Assembly (NCBI RefSeq): GCF_014779795.1
Contig: NZ_JACXZS010000004.1
Location: 1-64,000 of the forward strand
Direction: 5' to 3'
From: Microbacterium helvum
GTDB taxonomy: Bacteria; Actinomycetota; Actinomycetes; Actinomycetales; Microbacteriaceae
DNA length: 64,000 nucleotides
How positions within the stretch are numbered: the first letter of the stretch is position 1; each line of letters opens with the position of its first letter. Of the stretch, positions 46,227 to 54,777 are shown piece after piece. The translations under genes and the position numbers were made by a program. The notes below the pieces were generated by a model, which ran no database searches, was not told the origin of the DNA, and was given only the letters and a program-made list of their open reading frames with translations.

Positions 46227-47620
46227 GGCACCACCGTGAGCGGGATGTGGGCGCCGACGGACGTCGGCCCGCCGACCGGACTCTGGACGACGAGGATCCC
46301 GCGCAGACCTGCGACGCGCTCGCGCAGGCCCTCGAGGCCGTGACCGCTGGAGAGGACGGCTCCCCCGCGTCCGTTGTCGACGACCCAGACGTCCAGGTGC
46401 GTCGGAGCTCCGGTGGTGCTGCGCCGAAGCGTCGCCCGGAGCGTCGCAGCCGTGGCCCCGGCGTGCTTGACGGTGTTCGTCATGAGTTCGGCGACCACGA
46501 AGTAGACCGTGCGCGCGACCTCCTGGCTGACGGCGCGGTCGATCGCGGGGTCGACCTCCACCTGCACCCACAGCGGCGAGCTGGTGGCCAGTGCGTCCAG
46601 CGCTGCGGCCAGACCGCGGTCCTGCAGCAGCGGCGGCGCGACGCCGCTCGACAGCGCGCGCAGCTCGTCCAGGGCCGCCTTCGCGTGTCCTCGGGCCTCC
46701 CGCGCAAGGTCGGCCGCGGCATCCGCTTCTCCGGCTTCCGCGCGGCGCTCGAGGGCGGCGAGATCCATCTGCAGTCGCACCAGGCGCTGCTGGGGGCCGT
46801 CGTGGATGTCGCGCTCCAGGCGCCGGAGGGCGATGTCCTCGGCGTGCACGGCGGCGCCTCGGGCGGCGGCTTCGGCGCGCACCTCGGCGGCCAGCTCGTC
46901 CGAGCTCCAACGGCCGAGCATCGCGTTCGCGATCGCGTGGTGCGCACGGGCAAGGCCGCCGAGCACCCAGGGCATGGTGAAGGTGAAGACGATGCCGGCA
47001 AGGAGGTACAGCACGACCTCGACCGCCCAGGCGTCCCACCCGCCGAACAGCCACGGCACGGAGGCCGAGACGTACTGCCCCCAGTCGCCGTTGTCGGCGC
47101 CGCTCGGCAGGAAGACGCCCCAGAACCAGTACGTGAGTCCGCCGAGGCCGAGACTGAGCCAGACGATCGTGATCGCGAACGAGATGGTGCTGATGATCGG
47201 CGTGACGATCATGCCGTGCGTGAGGTAGGTCCAGTAGTGCGCGTTGCGCAGGGGACGCGTGAGCGTCGCCCAGAAGCCGGTGCTCTCGGGGGCGTCCCTG
47301 TTCCACTCCGGTTCGGCGATCGGGGGCAGCCCGGTGAGCTGCAGCATGAAGCGGTCGGCGATGCCGAGCCCGCGCGCGATCAACAGGGTCAGCACCATGA
47401 GGGGCAGGCCGATGACGAGGACCAGCAGGCCCACGCTCGTCCAGAACAGCGAGGCCAGCACGCTCACAGAGATCATCGCCAGGACGAACACCGCGAGGAG
47501 GTACAGGGCGCTGCCGGGGGTTCGCAGCCAGGCGCGGCCGTAGGCCGCCCAGAAGCCGGTCGACGGGGCGCTCGACCCGTCGCGCTCGAGCGGCGCAGGA
47601 TCAGTGGTCATGGTGGTCAT
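46223..47620 (-). CDS. Sensor histidine kinase, HisKA_3 type
   Basis: 465 residues with four to five membrane helices in the first 240 residues arranged as two pairs around long loops. The dimer/phosphorylation motif is RRLERDIHDGPQQRLVRLQ (His), and the ATPase has VVAELMTNTVKHA (N box) and DNGRGG / GHGLEGLRERV (G boxes). Start ATG at 47620 overlaps the oxidase coding end by 20 bases; an ATG at 47611 is also possible. Its signal is unknown; context suggests copper or redox. Confidence 0.93.
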   Translation of the reverse strand: MTTMTTDPAPLERDGSSAPSTGFWAAYGRAWLRTPGSALYLLAVFVLAMISVSVLASLFWTSVGLLVLVIGLPLMVLTLLIARGLGIADRFMLQLTGLPPIAEPEWNRDAPESTGFWATLTRPLRNAHYWTYLTHGMIVTPIISTISFAITIVWLSLGLGGLTYWFWGVFLPSGADNGDWGQYVSASVPWLFGGWDAWAVEVVLYLLAGIVFTFTMPWVLGGLARAHHAIANAMLGRWSSDELAAEVRAEAAARGAAVHAEDIALRRLERDIHDGPQQRLVRLQMDLAALERRAEAGEADAAADLAREARGHAKAALDELRALSSGVAPPLLQDRGLAAALDALATSSPLWVQVEVDPAIDRAVSQEVARTVYFVVAELMTNTVKHAGATAATLRATLRRSTTGAPTHLDVWVVDNGRGGAVLSSGHGLEGLRERVAGLRGILVVQSPVGGPTSVGAHIPLTVVP

Positions 47621-49199
47621 CGGAATCTCCCTCGGGAAGTGTCAGTGCGGGCTGCTGGCCCGGCTCGACGACCAGGAACTGTCCCATCATGCCCTGGTCC
47701 TCGTGCCACAGCAGGTGGCAGTGGTACATGTACGGCGTGGTCGCATCGGCATAGTCGTCGAACCTCACGAGCAGGCGGTACTCACGGTCCGCCTCAAGAG
47801 CGATCGTGTCCTTGTAGCCGGCGAGCCTCGCCGGTGGCGGTGACCCGTCGATGCTCAGGATCCGGTACTGCATGTCGTGCACGTGGAACGAATGCGGCAG
47901 CGGGTTGTCGTTGCGGACGGTCCACACCTCGCTGGTGTCGACGGTGGCGACCACGTCCGCGCGACCGAGGTCCATCTGCGCGTCGTTGATGTTGTGCCCC
48001 GACATCACGAACGTCCGCTCGGCGACGGCGGAGCCCGCGTCCGGCGCCGGAATGTCGGCCAGGTGCGCGGGCGCGTCGGGTGAGGGATCCAGTGTCCCCG
48101 CGGCCCGCAGTTCCAGGACGTCGAAGGACGCGGACCCGGCGTGCAGTGCCGGATCGGGAGCGTTCGATCGCAAGGCGATGCGCTCGCCGGGCGCGAGCGA
48201 CACGACGATCTCGGCGCGTTCGCCCGGCGAGAGGGGGATGTCCGTGGACGGCACCGGCGCTTCGAGCAGCCCGCCGTCGGTGCCGATGAGGTCGAACTCG
48301 CGGCCGTCGGCGAACCCGAAGTCGTACATGCGCGCGCTCGATCCGTTCAGCAGGCGCAGTCGCACCTTCTCGGTGGTGACATTGAGATACGGTGCGACGG
48401 TGCCGTTGACCAGGATCGTGTCGCCGAGCACTCCGTCGAACTGCATGCCGAGACCGCCCGCGAAGGACCCGTCGGCGTTGAACGAGCGGTCCTGAACGAT
48501 CAGCGGGAAGTCGTCCACGCCGTAGTCGCGCGGCAGCGCGAGCGCAGCCTCTTCCTGGTCTCGCACGAGGAACATGCCGGCAAGCCCGGCGTCGACCTGC
48601 TCACGCGTGCGTCCGTGCAGGTGCGGGTGGTACCAGAGCGTCGCGGCCGGCTGGTCGATCTTCCAGGTCGGCTGCCAGACCGCGCCGGCGGCGATCGGCG
48701 TATGAGGGCCGCCGTCCATGGCCGCCGGAAGATGCATGCCGTGCCAGTGCACCGTGGTCGAGTCGGGCAGGGTGTTCGTGACGTCCACGCGCACCTGCTC
48801 CCCGTGATCGGCGACGAGCGTGGGGCCGAGGTACGAGCCGTCGTAGCCGAGCGTCGGGGTGTCGCCCTGCGAGACGAACGACGTGCGTCCCTGCTGCGCG
48901 GTGAGCGCGAACACGCGCACACCGTCCTCGAGGTGCGACGGAGCCAGCGGCGGGACCGCGACCGGGTTCTCGAACATCACCGTCCCGGCGGCGGGCGGTG
49001 TCGCGCGGACCGCGTTCGCGGCGAACCAGGCCGCTCCCGCGCCGATGAGCAGCACGACGACGGCGAGCGGCGCGACGACCAGTCCGATGATCAGACCGCG
49101 TCGGCGACGCCTGCCCGACGCAGGAGCGTCGACGGGCGCCGCGGCGGGCAGTCCGGCGCGCACCGGCGGCGCGGGAGGCGGAGGCACATCGGAAGTCAT
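47601..49199 (-). CDS. Membrane-anchored multicopper oxidase
   Basis: 532 residues. One N-terminal membrane helix (LIIGLVVAPLAVVVLLIG, about 37-54) after a Pro-rich, Arg-ending cytoplasmic start anchors the enzyme outside. The copper ligands are all visible: HWHG, HPHLHG, SFHVHDMQ and YHCHLLWHEDQGMM. The last residues are His/Asp-rich (SDDHHDH). It probably oxidises metals or phenolics and may help copper tolerance. The coding end overlaps the histidine kinase by 20 bases, making one transcription unit with the two-component system. Confidence 0.95.
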   Translation of the reverse strand: MTSDVPPPPAPPVRAGLPAAAPVDAPASGRRRRRGLIIGLVVAPLAVVVLLIGAGAAWFAANAVRATPPAAGTVMFENPVAVPPLAPSHLEDGVRVFALTAQQGRTSFVSQGDTPTLGYDGSYLGPTLVADHGEQVRVDVTNTLPDSTTVHWHGMHLPAAMDGGPHTPIAAGAVWQPTWKIDQPAATLWYHPHLHGRTREQVDAGLAGMFLVRDQEEAALALPRDYGVDDFPLIVQDRSFNADGSFAGGLGMQFDGVLGDTILVNGTVAPYLNVTTEKVRLRLLNGSSARMYDFGFADGREFDLIGTDGGLLEAPVPSTDIPLSPGERAEIVVSLAPGERIALRSNAPDPALHAGSASFDVLELRAAGTLDPSPDAPAHLADIPAPDAGSAVAERTFVMSGHNINDAQMDLGRADVVATVDTSEVWTVRNDNPLPHSFHVHDMQYRILSIDGSPPPARLAGYKDTIALEADREYRLLVRFDDYADATTPYMYHCHLLWHEDQGMMGQFLVVEPGQQPALTLPEGDSDDHHDH

Positions 49200-49250
49200 G
49201 ACTCAAGCCTCGCGACGGCGCCGGCGTGACGGCATCCGACCCTCTCCCGA

Positions 49251-49280
49251 ACCGGTACGGGGGCAGACCCCCGTACCGGT
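49251..49280. terminator. Terminator after the amidohydrolase
   Basis: Perfect 13-bp inverted repeat ACCGGTACGGGGG / CCCCCGTACCGGT with a 4-base loop, just after the amidohydrolase stop. Confidence 0.75.
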
Positions 49281-49286
49281 GACGGG

Positions 49287-50801
49287 TTACGCCCCGTGCG
49301 TCAGGCGACCGGCGACCAGCGTCGCAGCGACCTGCATGCCGCGCAGCGTCGCCTCGTCCGCGGTGAGCGGGTCGTGCGCACAGACCGCGAGATCGGCGAT
49401 GTCGCCCGGCTCGATGCGCGCAGGGACGGCGGAGCCGCCCCGAGTGGATGCCGCAAGCGCCGTCGCCGCGTCGACCCGCTGCTGCGGCTGCCAGGGTTCG
49501 CGGCCGTCGCGCGTACGGAAGATCGCCGAGGCGAGGGCGGCCCACGGATCCAGCGGCGCGACCGGCGCGTCGGAGCCGAACAGCAGGTTCGCGCCGGTGT
49601 CCGCGAGCGTGCGCAGCGGATACGGCTGAGAGGTCTGCTCCGCCCACACCGTGTCGGTCAGGTCCCGGTCGTCGAGGGCGTGCTCGGGCTGCACGCTGGC
49701 GCCCACGCCGAGCCGCGCGAAGCGCGGGATGTCGGCGTGTGCGACGAGCTGGGCATGCTCGATCGTGCCCCACGCCCCCGTCGCCGCGAAAGCGTCCAGC
49801 GCGTGCGAGTTGGCGACGTCGCCGATGGCGTGGATGGCCGAGGCGATCCCCGCCCCGGTCGCTCGGGTCATCAGATCGACGAGCGTCGCCGCGTCCACGG
49901 TGAGCAGGCCGTGGTTGTGCGGGTCGCCGGGGTACGCGTGCGAGCAGGCGGCTGTGCGGGTGCCGAGCGAGCCGTCGGTGATCACCTTGAGCGGTCCGAC
50001 GCGGACGAGGGGGGATGCCGCCGGCCCGGGCCCGTGCACCGCGTCGCCCGTCTGCAGCCGCTGCGCGATGGCGCGGTCGAGGAACTCGGGATAGATGCCG
50101 TACGAGACGCGCAGCGCGTCGAAGCCTGCGGCCAGGCGACGGGCCCAGGCCTCGTCGTTCCACGCCATGTCGAAGTCGACGAGGCCCACGACGCCTCGGG
50201 CGGCGGCATCCTGCGCCATCCGTGTGACGAGCGGATCGGACACCGCCGCGTCGACGGCGTTCAGACGCCGTGAGATCTCGAAGGCCGGCTCTTCGCGCAG
50301 CACGCCGGCGCCGTCCGGCTCGAAGCCCTCGCGGCGCAGGGCGGCGGAGTTCAGCCACACACTGTGCACATCGGCGTTGACGAGGTACGTCGGCATGTCG
50401 CCGGTGGCCGCGTCGAGCAGGGCGAGGTCGGGGGCATCCGGCCAGAACGCGTCGCGGAAGCCGGTGCCGATCCGGCGGCCGTCGGCGAGCGGCACCGTGC
50501 CGGCCATGATGGCCGCCGCGTGCGCGGCAGAGGTCGCGGCACCGAGCGGCACGCGCTGCGCCGACAGCGCCCACTGCACGACGTGCACGTGGTGGTCCCA
50601 CAGCCCCGGGATCACCCGGCCGCCGTCCGCGTCGAGCACGAGTCCCCGCCGCGGCAGTGCACCCGCCGGCGCGATGTCGACGACGAGCCCTTCCGCGAGG
50701 TGCACATCGACGACATCCGCGCCGAACGGGTCGGTGCGCTCGGAGCCGGTCAGCCGTGCGTTCGCGATGACGTCGGGCTCATCGCCGCGCGCCGGGGTCA
50801 C
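49287..50801 (-). CDS. Amidohydrolase, YtcJ-like
   Basis: 504 residues. The metal-binding HxH is DHHVHV (about 70-75), with further ligands in AIGDVANSHALDAF and FGSDAPVAPLDPW. YtcJ-type proteins are amidohydrolase-fold enzymes with unknown or varied substrates. Start GTG at 50801 overlaps the PaiB-like stop (GTGA). No signal peptide. Joint transcription with the FMN-binding regulator suggests a link, but none is known. Confidence 0.92.
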   Translation of the reverse strand: MTPARGDEPDVIANARLTGSERTDPFGADVVDVHLAEGLVVDIAPAGALPRRGLVLDADGGRVIPGLWDHHVHVVQWALSAQRVPLGAATSAAHAAAIMAGTVPLADGRRIGTGFRDAFWPDAPDLALLDAATGDMPTYLVNADVHSVWLNSAALRREGFEPDGAGVLREEPAFEISRRLNAVDAAVSDPLVTRMAQDAAARGVVGLVDFDMAWNDEAWARRLAAGFDALRVSYGIYPEFLDRAIAQRLQTGDAVHGPGPAASPLVRVGPLKVITDGSLGTRTAACSHAYPGDPHNHGLLTVDAATLVDLMTRATGAGIASAIHAIGDVANSHALDAFAATGAWGTIEHAQLVAHADIPRFARLGVGASVQPEHALDDRDLTDTVWAEQTSQPYPLRTLADTGANLLFGSDAPVAPLDPWAALASAIFRTRDGREPWQPQQRVDAATALAASTRGGSAVPARIEPGDIADLAVCAHDPLTADEATLRGMQVAATLVAGRLTHGA

Positions 50802-51439
50802 CGGGCAGCCTTGCGCGTCTCGAAGTCCCGCCGCATCTCGCCCGGCAGACGAGGGTCGGCATAGGGGCTGCCGCCGGTCTCGAGTTCGGCGATCACGGTC
50901 TCGACGACCTCATCCGGCTTGTTCTGGCTGAGCTTGCGCTTGCCGACGACCCGGGTCGGGGTGAGCCGGAACCCGACCGTGCCGCGTTCGAGGCGGCGGA
51001 CGAAATCAGGGTCGTTGGGCGGCTGCCACATCAGCCGGGGCTGCGGCATCCCGCTCTCGAATCGCGCGACGAGGCGCTCGAGCACCTCGAGGTTCTCCTC
51101 TGGCGTCAGCAGCTCGGGGATGCCGCTCAGGTGCGCCGACACGAAGTTCCAGGTCGGAACGCTCTGCACGTCCCCGTACCAGCCGGGTGAGACATACCCG
51201 TGCGGCCCCTGCACGACGACCAGCAGCTCGCGCTCGCCGAGCCCGTGCACGAGGTCGTCGGGCTTGCCGACGTGACCGACGATCGTGAGGTCGTCGCGAC
51301 CCTCGTCCAGGAGCACGGCGTAGTGCGAGGCGACCAGGCCCTGGTCGGCGTCGCTCACGATCGTGACCCACGGGTTCTGGTCGATGAGCCGGCGGATCTC
51401 GCCGACATCGGTCATCGCGAAGCTCGTGTTCTGGCGCAT
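50798..51439 (-). CDS. PaiB-type FMN-binding negative transcriptional regulator
   Basis: 213 residues. MRQNTSFAMTDVGEIRRLIDQNPWVTIVS, ASHYAVLLDE, GHVGKPDDL, PHGYVSPGWYG and VPTWNFVSAHLSG define the PaiB FMN-binding family. Members were first described as negative regulators in Bacillus and are now seen as flavin-binding split-barrel proteins; DNA binding is unproven for most. Upstream lies an unusual long inverted repeat. The gene is coupled to the amidohydrolase by a 4-base overlap. Confidence 0.93.
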   Translation of the reverse strand: MRQNTSFAMTDVGEIRRLIDQNPWVTIVSDADQGLVASHYAVLLDEGRDDLTIVGHVGKPDDLVHGLGERELLVVVQGPHGYVSPGWYGDVQSVPTWNFVSAHLSGIPELLTPEENLEVLERLVARFESGMPQPRLMWQPPNDPDFVRRLERGTVGFRLTPTRVVGKRKLSQNKPDEVVETVIAELETGGSPYADPRLPGEMRRDFETRKAAR

Positions 51440-51461
51440 GCGCTCAGCCTATGAGCCCCAC

Positions 51462-51530
51462 CGGCTTCGAATCGCGCACCTGGTGACGTCAGACGGCGTA
51501 TTCGTGCAAAGTGCGCGATTCGAATCCGGG
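51462..51530. repeat. Long imperfect inverted repeat between paiB-like and nei genes
   Basis: Arms of 19 bases (CCGGCTTCGAATCGCGCAC / GTGCGCGATTCGAATCCGG) with one mismatch flank a 31-base loop containing TGACGTCA. It occupies nearly all of the 93-base gap between two minus-strand genes and differs from the short GC-rich terminators elsewhere in the window. Confidence 0.7.
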
Positions 51531-51532
51531 CA

Positions 51533-52531
51533 TCACACCTGGCAGGACGGGCACCAGTACAGCTTCCGCCCCGCAGCCTCCTCGACGACGATCGAGGTGC
51601 CGCAGATGCGGCACGGCAGTCCCGCGCGGTGATAGACCCAGTGCCGGTCGTCGCGGCTGGCCATCGCCGCGCGGTACGCGTCAGGGTCGAGGTCGTCCAT
51701 CGTCATCATCTGACCGGTCTCGACGCCGATCGCGAGCAGCCGCACCCAGTCGCGCCACAGCTCGCGCACGGTCTCTTCGGGCACGTCGCGTCCCGGGGTG
51801 TGCGGGTTCTGGCGCGCCCGGAACAGCAGCTCGGCGCGATAGACGTTCCCGATGCCGCTCACGACGGCCTGGTCCATGAGCAGCAGCCCGATGGCGGTCG
51901 GCTTTCGGCGCACCACCGCGGTGAAGCGCTCCTCCCCCTCGACGACGTCGTCGACGAGGGGGTCGGGCCCGAGCTTCGCGATCGTCGCGGCGACCTCGTC
52001 GGGAGTCTGCAGCTCACAGGCCGTCGGCCCCCGCAGGTCGGCGCAGGTCGTATCCGTCAGCAGCCGCAGCCGCACCTGCCCCACCACGGGCGGCGGCCAC
52101 TGATCGCCATCGTCGGCGAGACCGGTGGTCTGCTCCGACATGCGCACGTGAACGCGCGCACGCCGTGGCGCGCCGATCGAGGTCAGCGAGTTCTCTCCCG
52201 CATCGTCGAGGATCGCGTCGCCGAGATCGGTGCCGCGCTGGTTCGTCTGTCCCATGCGGCCGTTCGCCGACGCGATCGTAGGGTCGACGAGGATCTCGCC
52301 CGCGAAGTCCCACGCTCCGTACATGCCGAGGTGCACGCGCAGCCACAGATCGTCGTCGAACTCGAGGAACATCTGCTTGCCGACCGCGCGCACCTCGGTC
52401 GCGGTACGACCGCTGAGGATCGCGGCGCCCTCGGCGAACCGGCCCTGCGGGCTGGACGCGACGACGGGGCGCCCGACGAAGATGCGGTCGAACTGGCGCG
52501 CGATGCGGTGGACGGAGTGTCCCTCGGGCAC
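51533..52531 (-). CDS. Fpg/Nei-family DNA glycosylase
   Basis: 332 residues starting with GTG, then PEGHSVHR: the Pro after the initiator is the catalytic nucleophile of the family. The H2TH region is VVSGIGNVYRAELLFRA with LLLMDQAVV before it, and the C-terminal zinc finger is CRICGTSIV...CPSC. PEGHSVHR resembles the actinobacterial Nei2 type. It removes oxidised pyrimidines. It is encoded three bases downstream of rpiB, so they share a transcript. Confidence 0.95.
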   Translation of the reverse strand: MPEGHSVHRIARQFDRIFVGRPVVASSPQGRFAEGAAILSGRTATEVRAVGKQMFLEFDDDLWLRVHLGMYGAWDFAGEILVDPTIASANGRMGQTNQRGTDLGDAILDDAGENSLTSIGAPRRARVHVRMSEQTTGLADDGDQWPPPVVGQVRLRLLTDTTCADLRGPTACELQTPDEVAATIAKLGPDPLVDDVVEGEERFTAVVRRKPTAIGLLLMDQAVVSGIGNVYRAELLFRARQNPHTPGRDVPEETVRELWRDWVRLLAIGVETGQMMTMDDLDPDAYRAAMASRDDRHWVYHRAGLPCRICGTSIVVEEAAGRKLYWCPSCQV

Positions 52532-52534
52532 AGG

Positions 52535-53080
52535 TCAGCCGGCCTCGGGATCGAACGAGCTGCTGTCGTCCGCGAGGACGTCGGGTCCGGCGGCCGCGGC
52601 CCGCGGGTCCGGCTGCAGCGATCCGTCGGTCTCGTAGGCGGCGAGCTGAGCGATGCGGCGCGCGTGACGCTCCTCGCCCGAGAACGGCGTCGCGATGAAG
52701 CGGTCGATGAAGGTCGCCGCCTCTTCGAACGTGTGCTGGCGGGCGCCGATCGCGATGACGTTGGCGTCGTTGTGCTCACGGGCGAGCTCGGCGGTCGCGA
52801 TGCTCCAGGCCAGCGCGGCCCGGACGCCCCGCACCTTGTTCGCCGCGATCTGCTCGCCGTTGCCCGAGCCGCCGAAGACCACGCCGAGGGTCTCGATGCC
52901 GGCCGCCTGGTCGCGGACGACCGCCTGCGCTGCGCGGATGCAGAACGCCGGGTAGTCGTCCAGCGGGTCGTACTCGACGGGGCCGTGATCGACGACCTCG
53001 TGCCCGGCGGCGGCGAGATGGTGCTGCAGCTGCGTCGAGAACTCGAGGCCGGCGTGGTCGGTCGCGATGTGGATGCGCAT
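52535..53080 (-). CDS. rpiB: Ribose-5-phosphate isomerase B
   Basis: 181 residues from the ATG at 53080. MRIHIATDHAGLEFS, GVVFGGSGNGEQIAANKVRGVRAALAW and EHNDANVIAIGARQHT are RpiB signatures; the GSGNGE form is the actinobacterial variant of the active-site loop (Glu instead of Cys). It interconverts ribose-5-phosphate and ribulose-5-phosphate. It has an extra C-terminal acidic tail of about 25 residues. Confidence 0.95.
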   Translation of the reverse strand: MRIHIATDHAGLEFSTQLQHHLAAAGHEVVDHGPVEYDPLDDYPAFCIRAAQAVVRDQAAGIETLGVVFGGSGNGEQIAANKVRGVRAALAWSIATAELAREHNDANVIAIGARQHTFEEAATFIDRFIATPFSGEERHARRIAQLAAYETDGSLQPDPRAAAAGPDVLADDSSSFDPEAG

Positions 53081-53117
53081 GGGCTCAATCCTAGAGAGGG
53101 GCGGGCGGGTGAAGACG

Positions 53118-53140
53118 GGATGCCGCAGGCCCCGGCATCC
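53118..53140. terminator. Hairpin between hemH and rpiB
   Basis: GGATGCC / GGCATCC with a 9-base loop after the hemH stop on the minus strand. Short, with no T-tract. Confidence 0.4.
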
Positions 53141-53160
53141 GCTCGGCCGAACGGGTGCGG

Positions 53161-54360
53161 TCAGGGGGCGATGCCGGCGGCGGCGGGCTTGAAACCGGCG
53201 CGCACGTTCTCGCAGCACGCCGGGCGGCACACGTCGAACCACGGGCCGAGGCCGGTGGCGTGCGGACGGTCGGCGGCCGGCGTGCCGTTCAGACGCTCCT
53301 GGACGAGGTCGACCAGACCCGACACGAACACCGGGTCCACGCCGGGTGTCGGCGTGCGCACCGCGCGGATGCCCGCTTCATCGGCGGCCTCCATCGCCTC
53401 GGTGTCGAGGTCCCACAGGACCTCCATGTGGTCGCTCATGAACCCGACGGGCACGATGGCGACGGCCTGGATGCCGGCGGCGGGGAGGTCTGCGATGACG
53501 TCGTTGACGTCGGGCTCCAGCCACGGCTGGCTCGCGGGGCCCGAGCGCGACTGGTACACGAGATCCCACCCGATGCGCTCGGCGCCGGGGATCTCCGCCG
53601 CGACGGCGGCCATGACGACCTCGGCGACCGCGAGGTGCTGCGCGGCGTACGCGCCGCCCTCGCCGAGATCGCGGTGCAGCTCATCCCCCTCGCGGGGACC
53701 CGAGCGCTCGGCATCGGCGGTCGGGATGCTGTGGGTCGAGAACAGTACGCGCACGGCCTCGGGAGCGACGCCGTCGGCGAGGAACGCCGCGACGGCTTCG
53801 CGCACGCCGTCGATGAAGGGCTGCACGAATCCCGGGTGGTCGAAGAACTGGCGCACCTTGTCGATCGTGACCGTGCCCGCCAGTTCCGTCTCGGTCAGCA
53901 CGCGCGCGAAGTCCTCGCGGTACTGCCGGCAGCTCGAGAACGACGAGTAGGCGCTGGTCGCCAGCGCCAGGAGGGTCGTGTCGCCGGCGTCGGCGGCATC
54001 CCTCACCGCCTCGGCGAGGTACGGCGCCCAGTTGCGGTTGCCCCAGTACACCGGCAGGTCCAGCCCGCGGCGGGCGAGCTCGGCTTCGAGCGCGGCCTTC
54101 AGTGCGCGGTTCTGCGCGTTGATCGGGCTCACACCGTCGAAGTGGCGGTAGTGGTGCGCGACCTCTTCGAGGCGCTCGTCGGGGATGCCGCGGCCGCGCG
54201 TGACGTTGCGCAGGAACGGGATGACGTCGTCCTGTCCCTCGGGGCCGCCGAATCCCGCCAGCAGGATGCCGTCGTAGGCGACCGCCTGCTCGACGAACGG
54301 CGTGCCGGAGGCGGCGGCCGGAGAAGCGAACGGGACGGGGGGCTGTTCGACAGAGCTCAC
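53161..54360 (-). CDS. hemH: Ferrochelatase (coproporphyrin type)
   Basis: 399 residues, GTG start. LLAGFGGPEGQDDVIPFLRNVTRGRGIP, HFDGVSPINAQN, VYWGNRNWAPYL, the active-site His in LFSTHSIP, and PVGFMSDHMEVLWDLD mark the family. Gram-positive actinobacteria use it to put iron into coproporphyrin III. The C-terminal CRPACC and an internal Cys (SSCRQY) could ligate a 2Fe-2S cluster as in other actinobacterial enzymes. It is divergent from an ArsR-SulP pair, separated by 54 bases with an operator at the far end. Confidence 0.95.
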   Translation of the reverse strand: MSSVEQPPVPFASPAAASGTPFVEQAVAYDGILLAGFGGPEGQDDVIPFLRNVTRGRGIPDERLEEVAHHYRHFDGVSPINAQNRALKAALEAELARRGLDLPVYWGNRNWAPYLAEAVRDAADAGDTTLLALATSAYSSFSSCRQYREDFARVLTETELAGTVTIDKVRQFFDHPGFVQPFIDGVREAVAAFLADGVAPEAVRVLFSTHSIPTADAERSGPREGDELHRDLGEGGAYAAQHLAVAEVVMAAVAAEIPGAERIGWDLVYQSRSGPASQPWLEPDVNDVIADLPAAGIQAVAIVPVGFMSDHMEVLWDLDTEAMEAADEAGIRAVRTPTPGVDPVFVSGLVDLVQERLNGTPAADRPHATGLGPWFDVCRPACCENVRAGFKPAAAGIAP

Positions 54361-54400
54361 CCCTCCATCCTGACACCGTCACCGCGGACGTTCCGGCGAT

Positions 54401-54416
54401 ATGATGACTTCATCAT
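54401..54416. promoter_or_regulatory. Probable ArsR operator overlapping a start codon
   Basis: Perfect inverted repeat ATGATGA-ct-TCATCAT, whose right end overlaps the arsR-like ATG at 54415. A TATGAT -10-like box (54399-54404) overlaps the left end, so a bound repressor would block both promoter and start. The 54-base divergent gap also contains the hemH start. Confidence 0.7.
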
Positions 54417-54777
54417 GCCACTAACACGTCAGCAGCGTCCGCTGTACGAGGTCAAGGCCGGGCTCTTCAAGGGCCTCTCGCACCCGTTCCGGATCCGCAT
54501 CCTCGAGCTCCTCTCGGCCGCCGACGAGATGAGCGTGGCCGACCTCCAGTCCGACACCGGACTGGAGGCGTCGCACCTGTCGCAGCATCTCGCTGTGCTG
54601 CGACGTCATCGCCTCGTCGAGTCCGAGCGTCGCGCGAGCCACGTCTACTACCGGCTCGCGGACGACAAGGTCGCCGAGCTGCTCGCGGTGGCCCGCGCGC
54701 TGCTGCTCGACGTGCTGGCGAACGACCGCGATCTGCTCGCCGACGCCGGGTCGCTGCCGACGCTCCCGGCCAGATGA
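54415..54777 (+). CDS. ArsR/SmtB-family transcriptional regulator
   Basis: 120 residues. The wing-helix reads GLSHPFRIRILELLSAADEMSVADLQSDTGLEASHLSQHLAVLRRHRLVESERRASHVYYRL, the ArsR signature. No CxC or His cluster for metal is visible, so a non-metal signal is likely. The open frame extends upstream antisense to hemH; the ATG at 54415 is the sensible start, overlapped by the operator. Its stop overlaps the SulP ATG (ATGA), so regulator and transporter are co-translated. Confidence 0.92.
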   Translation: MPLTRQQRPLYEVKAGLFKGLSHPFRIRILELLSAADEMSVADLQSDTGLEASHLSQHLAVLRRHRLVESERRASHVYYRLADDKVAELLAVARALLLDVLANDRDLLADAGSLPTLPAR

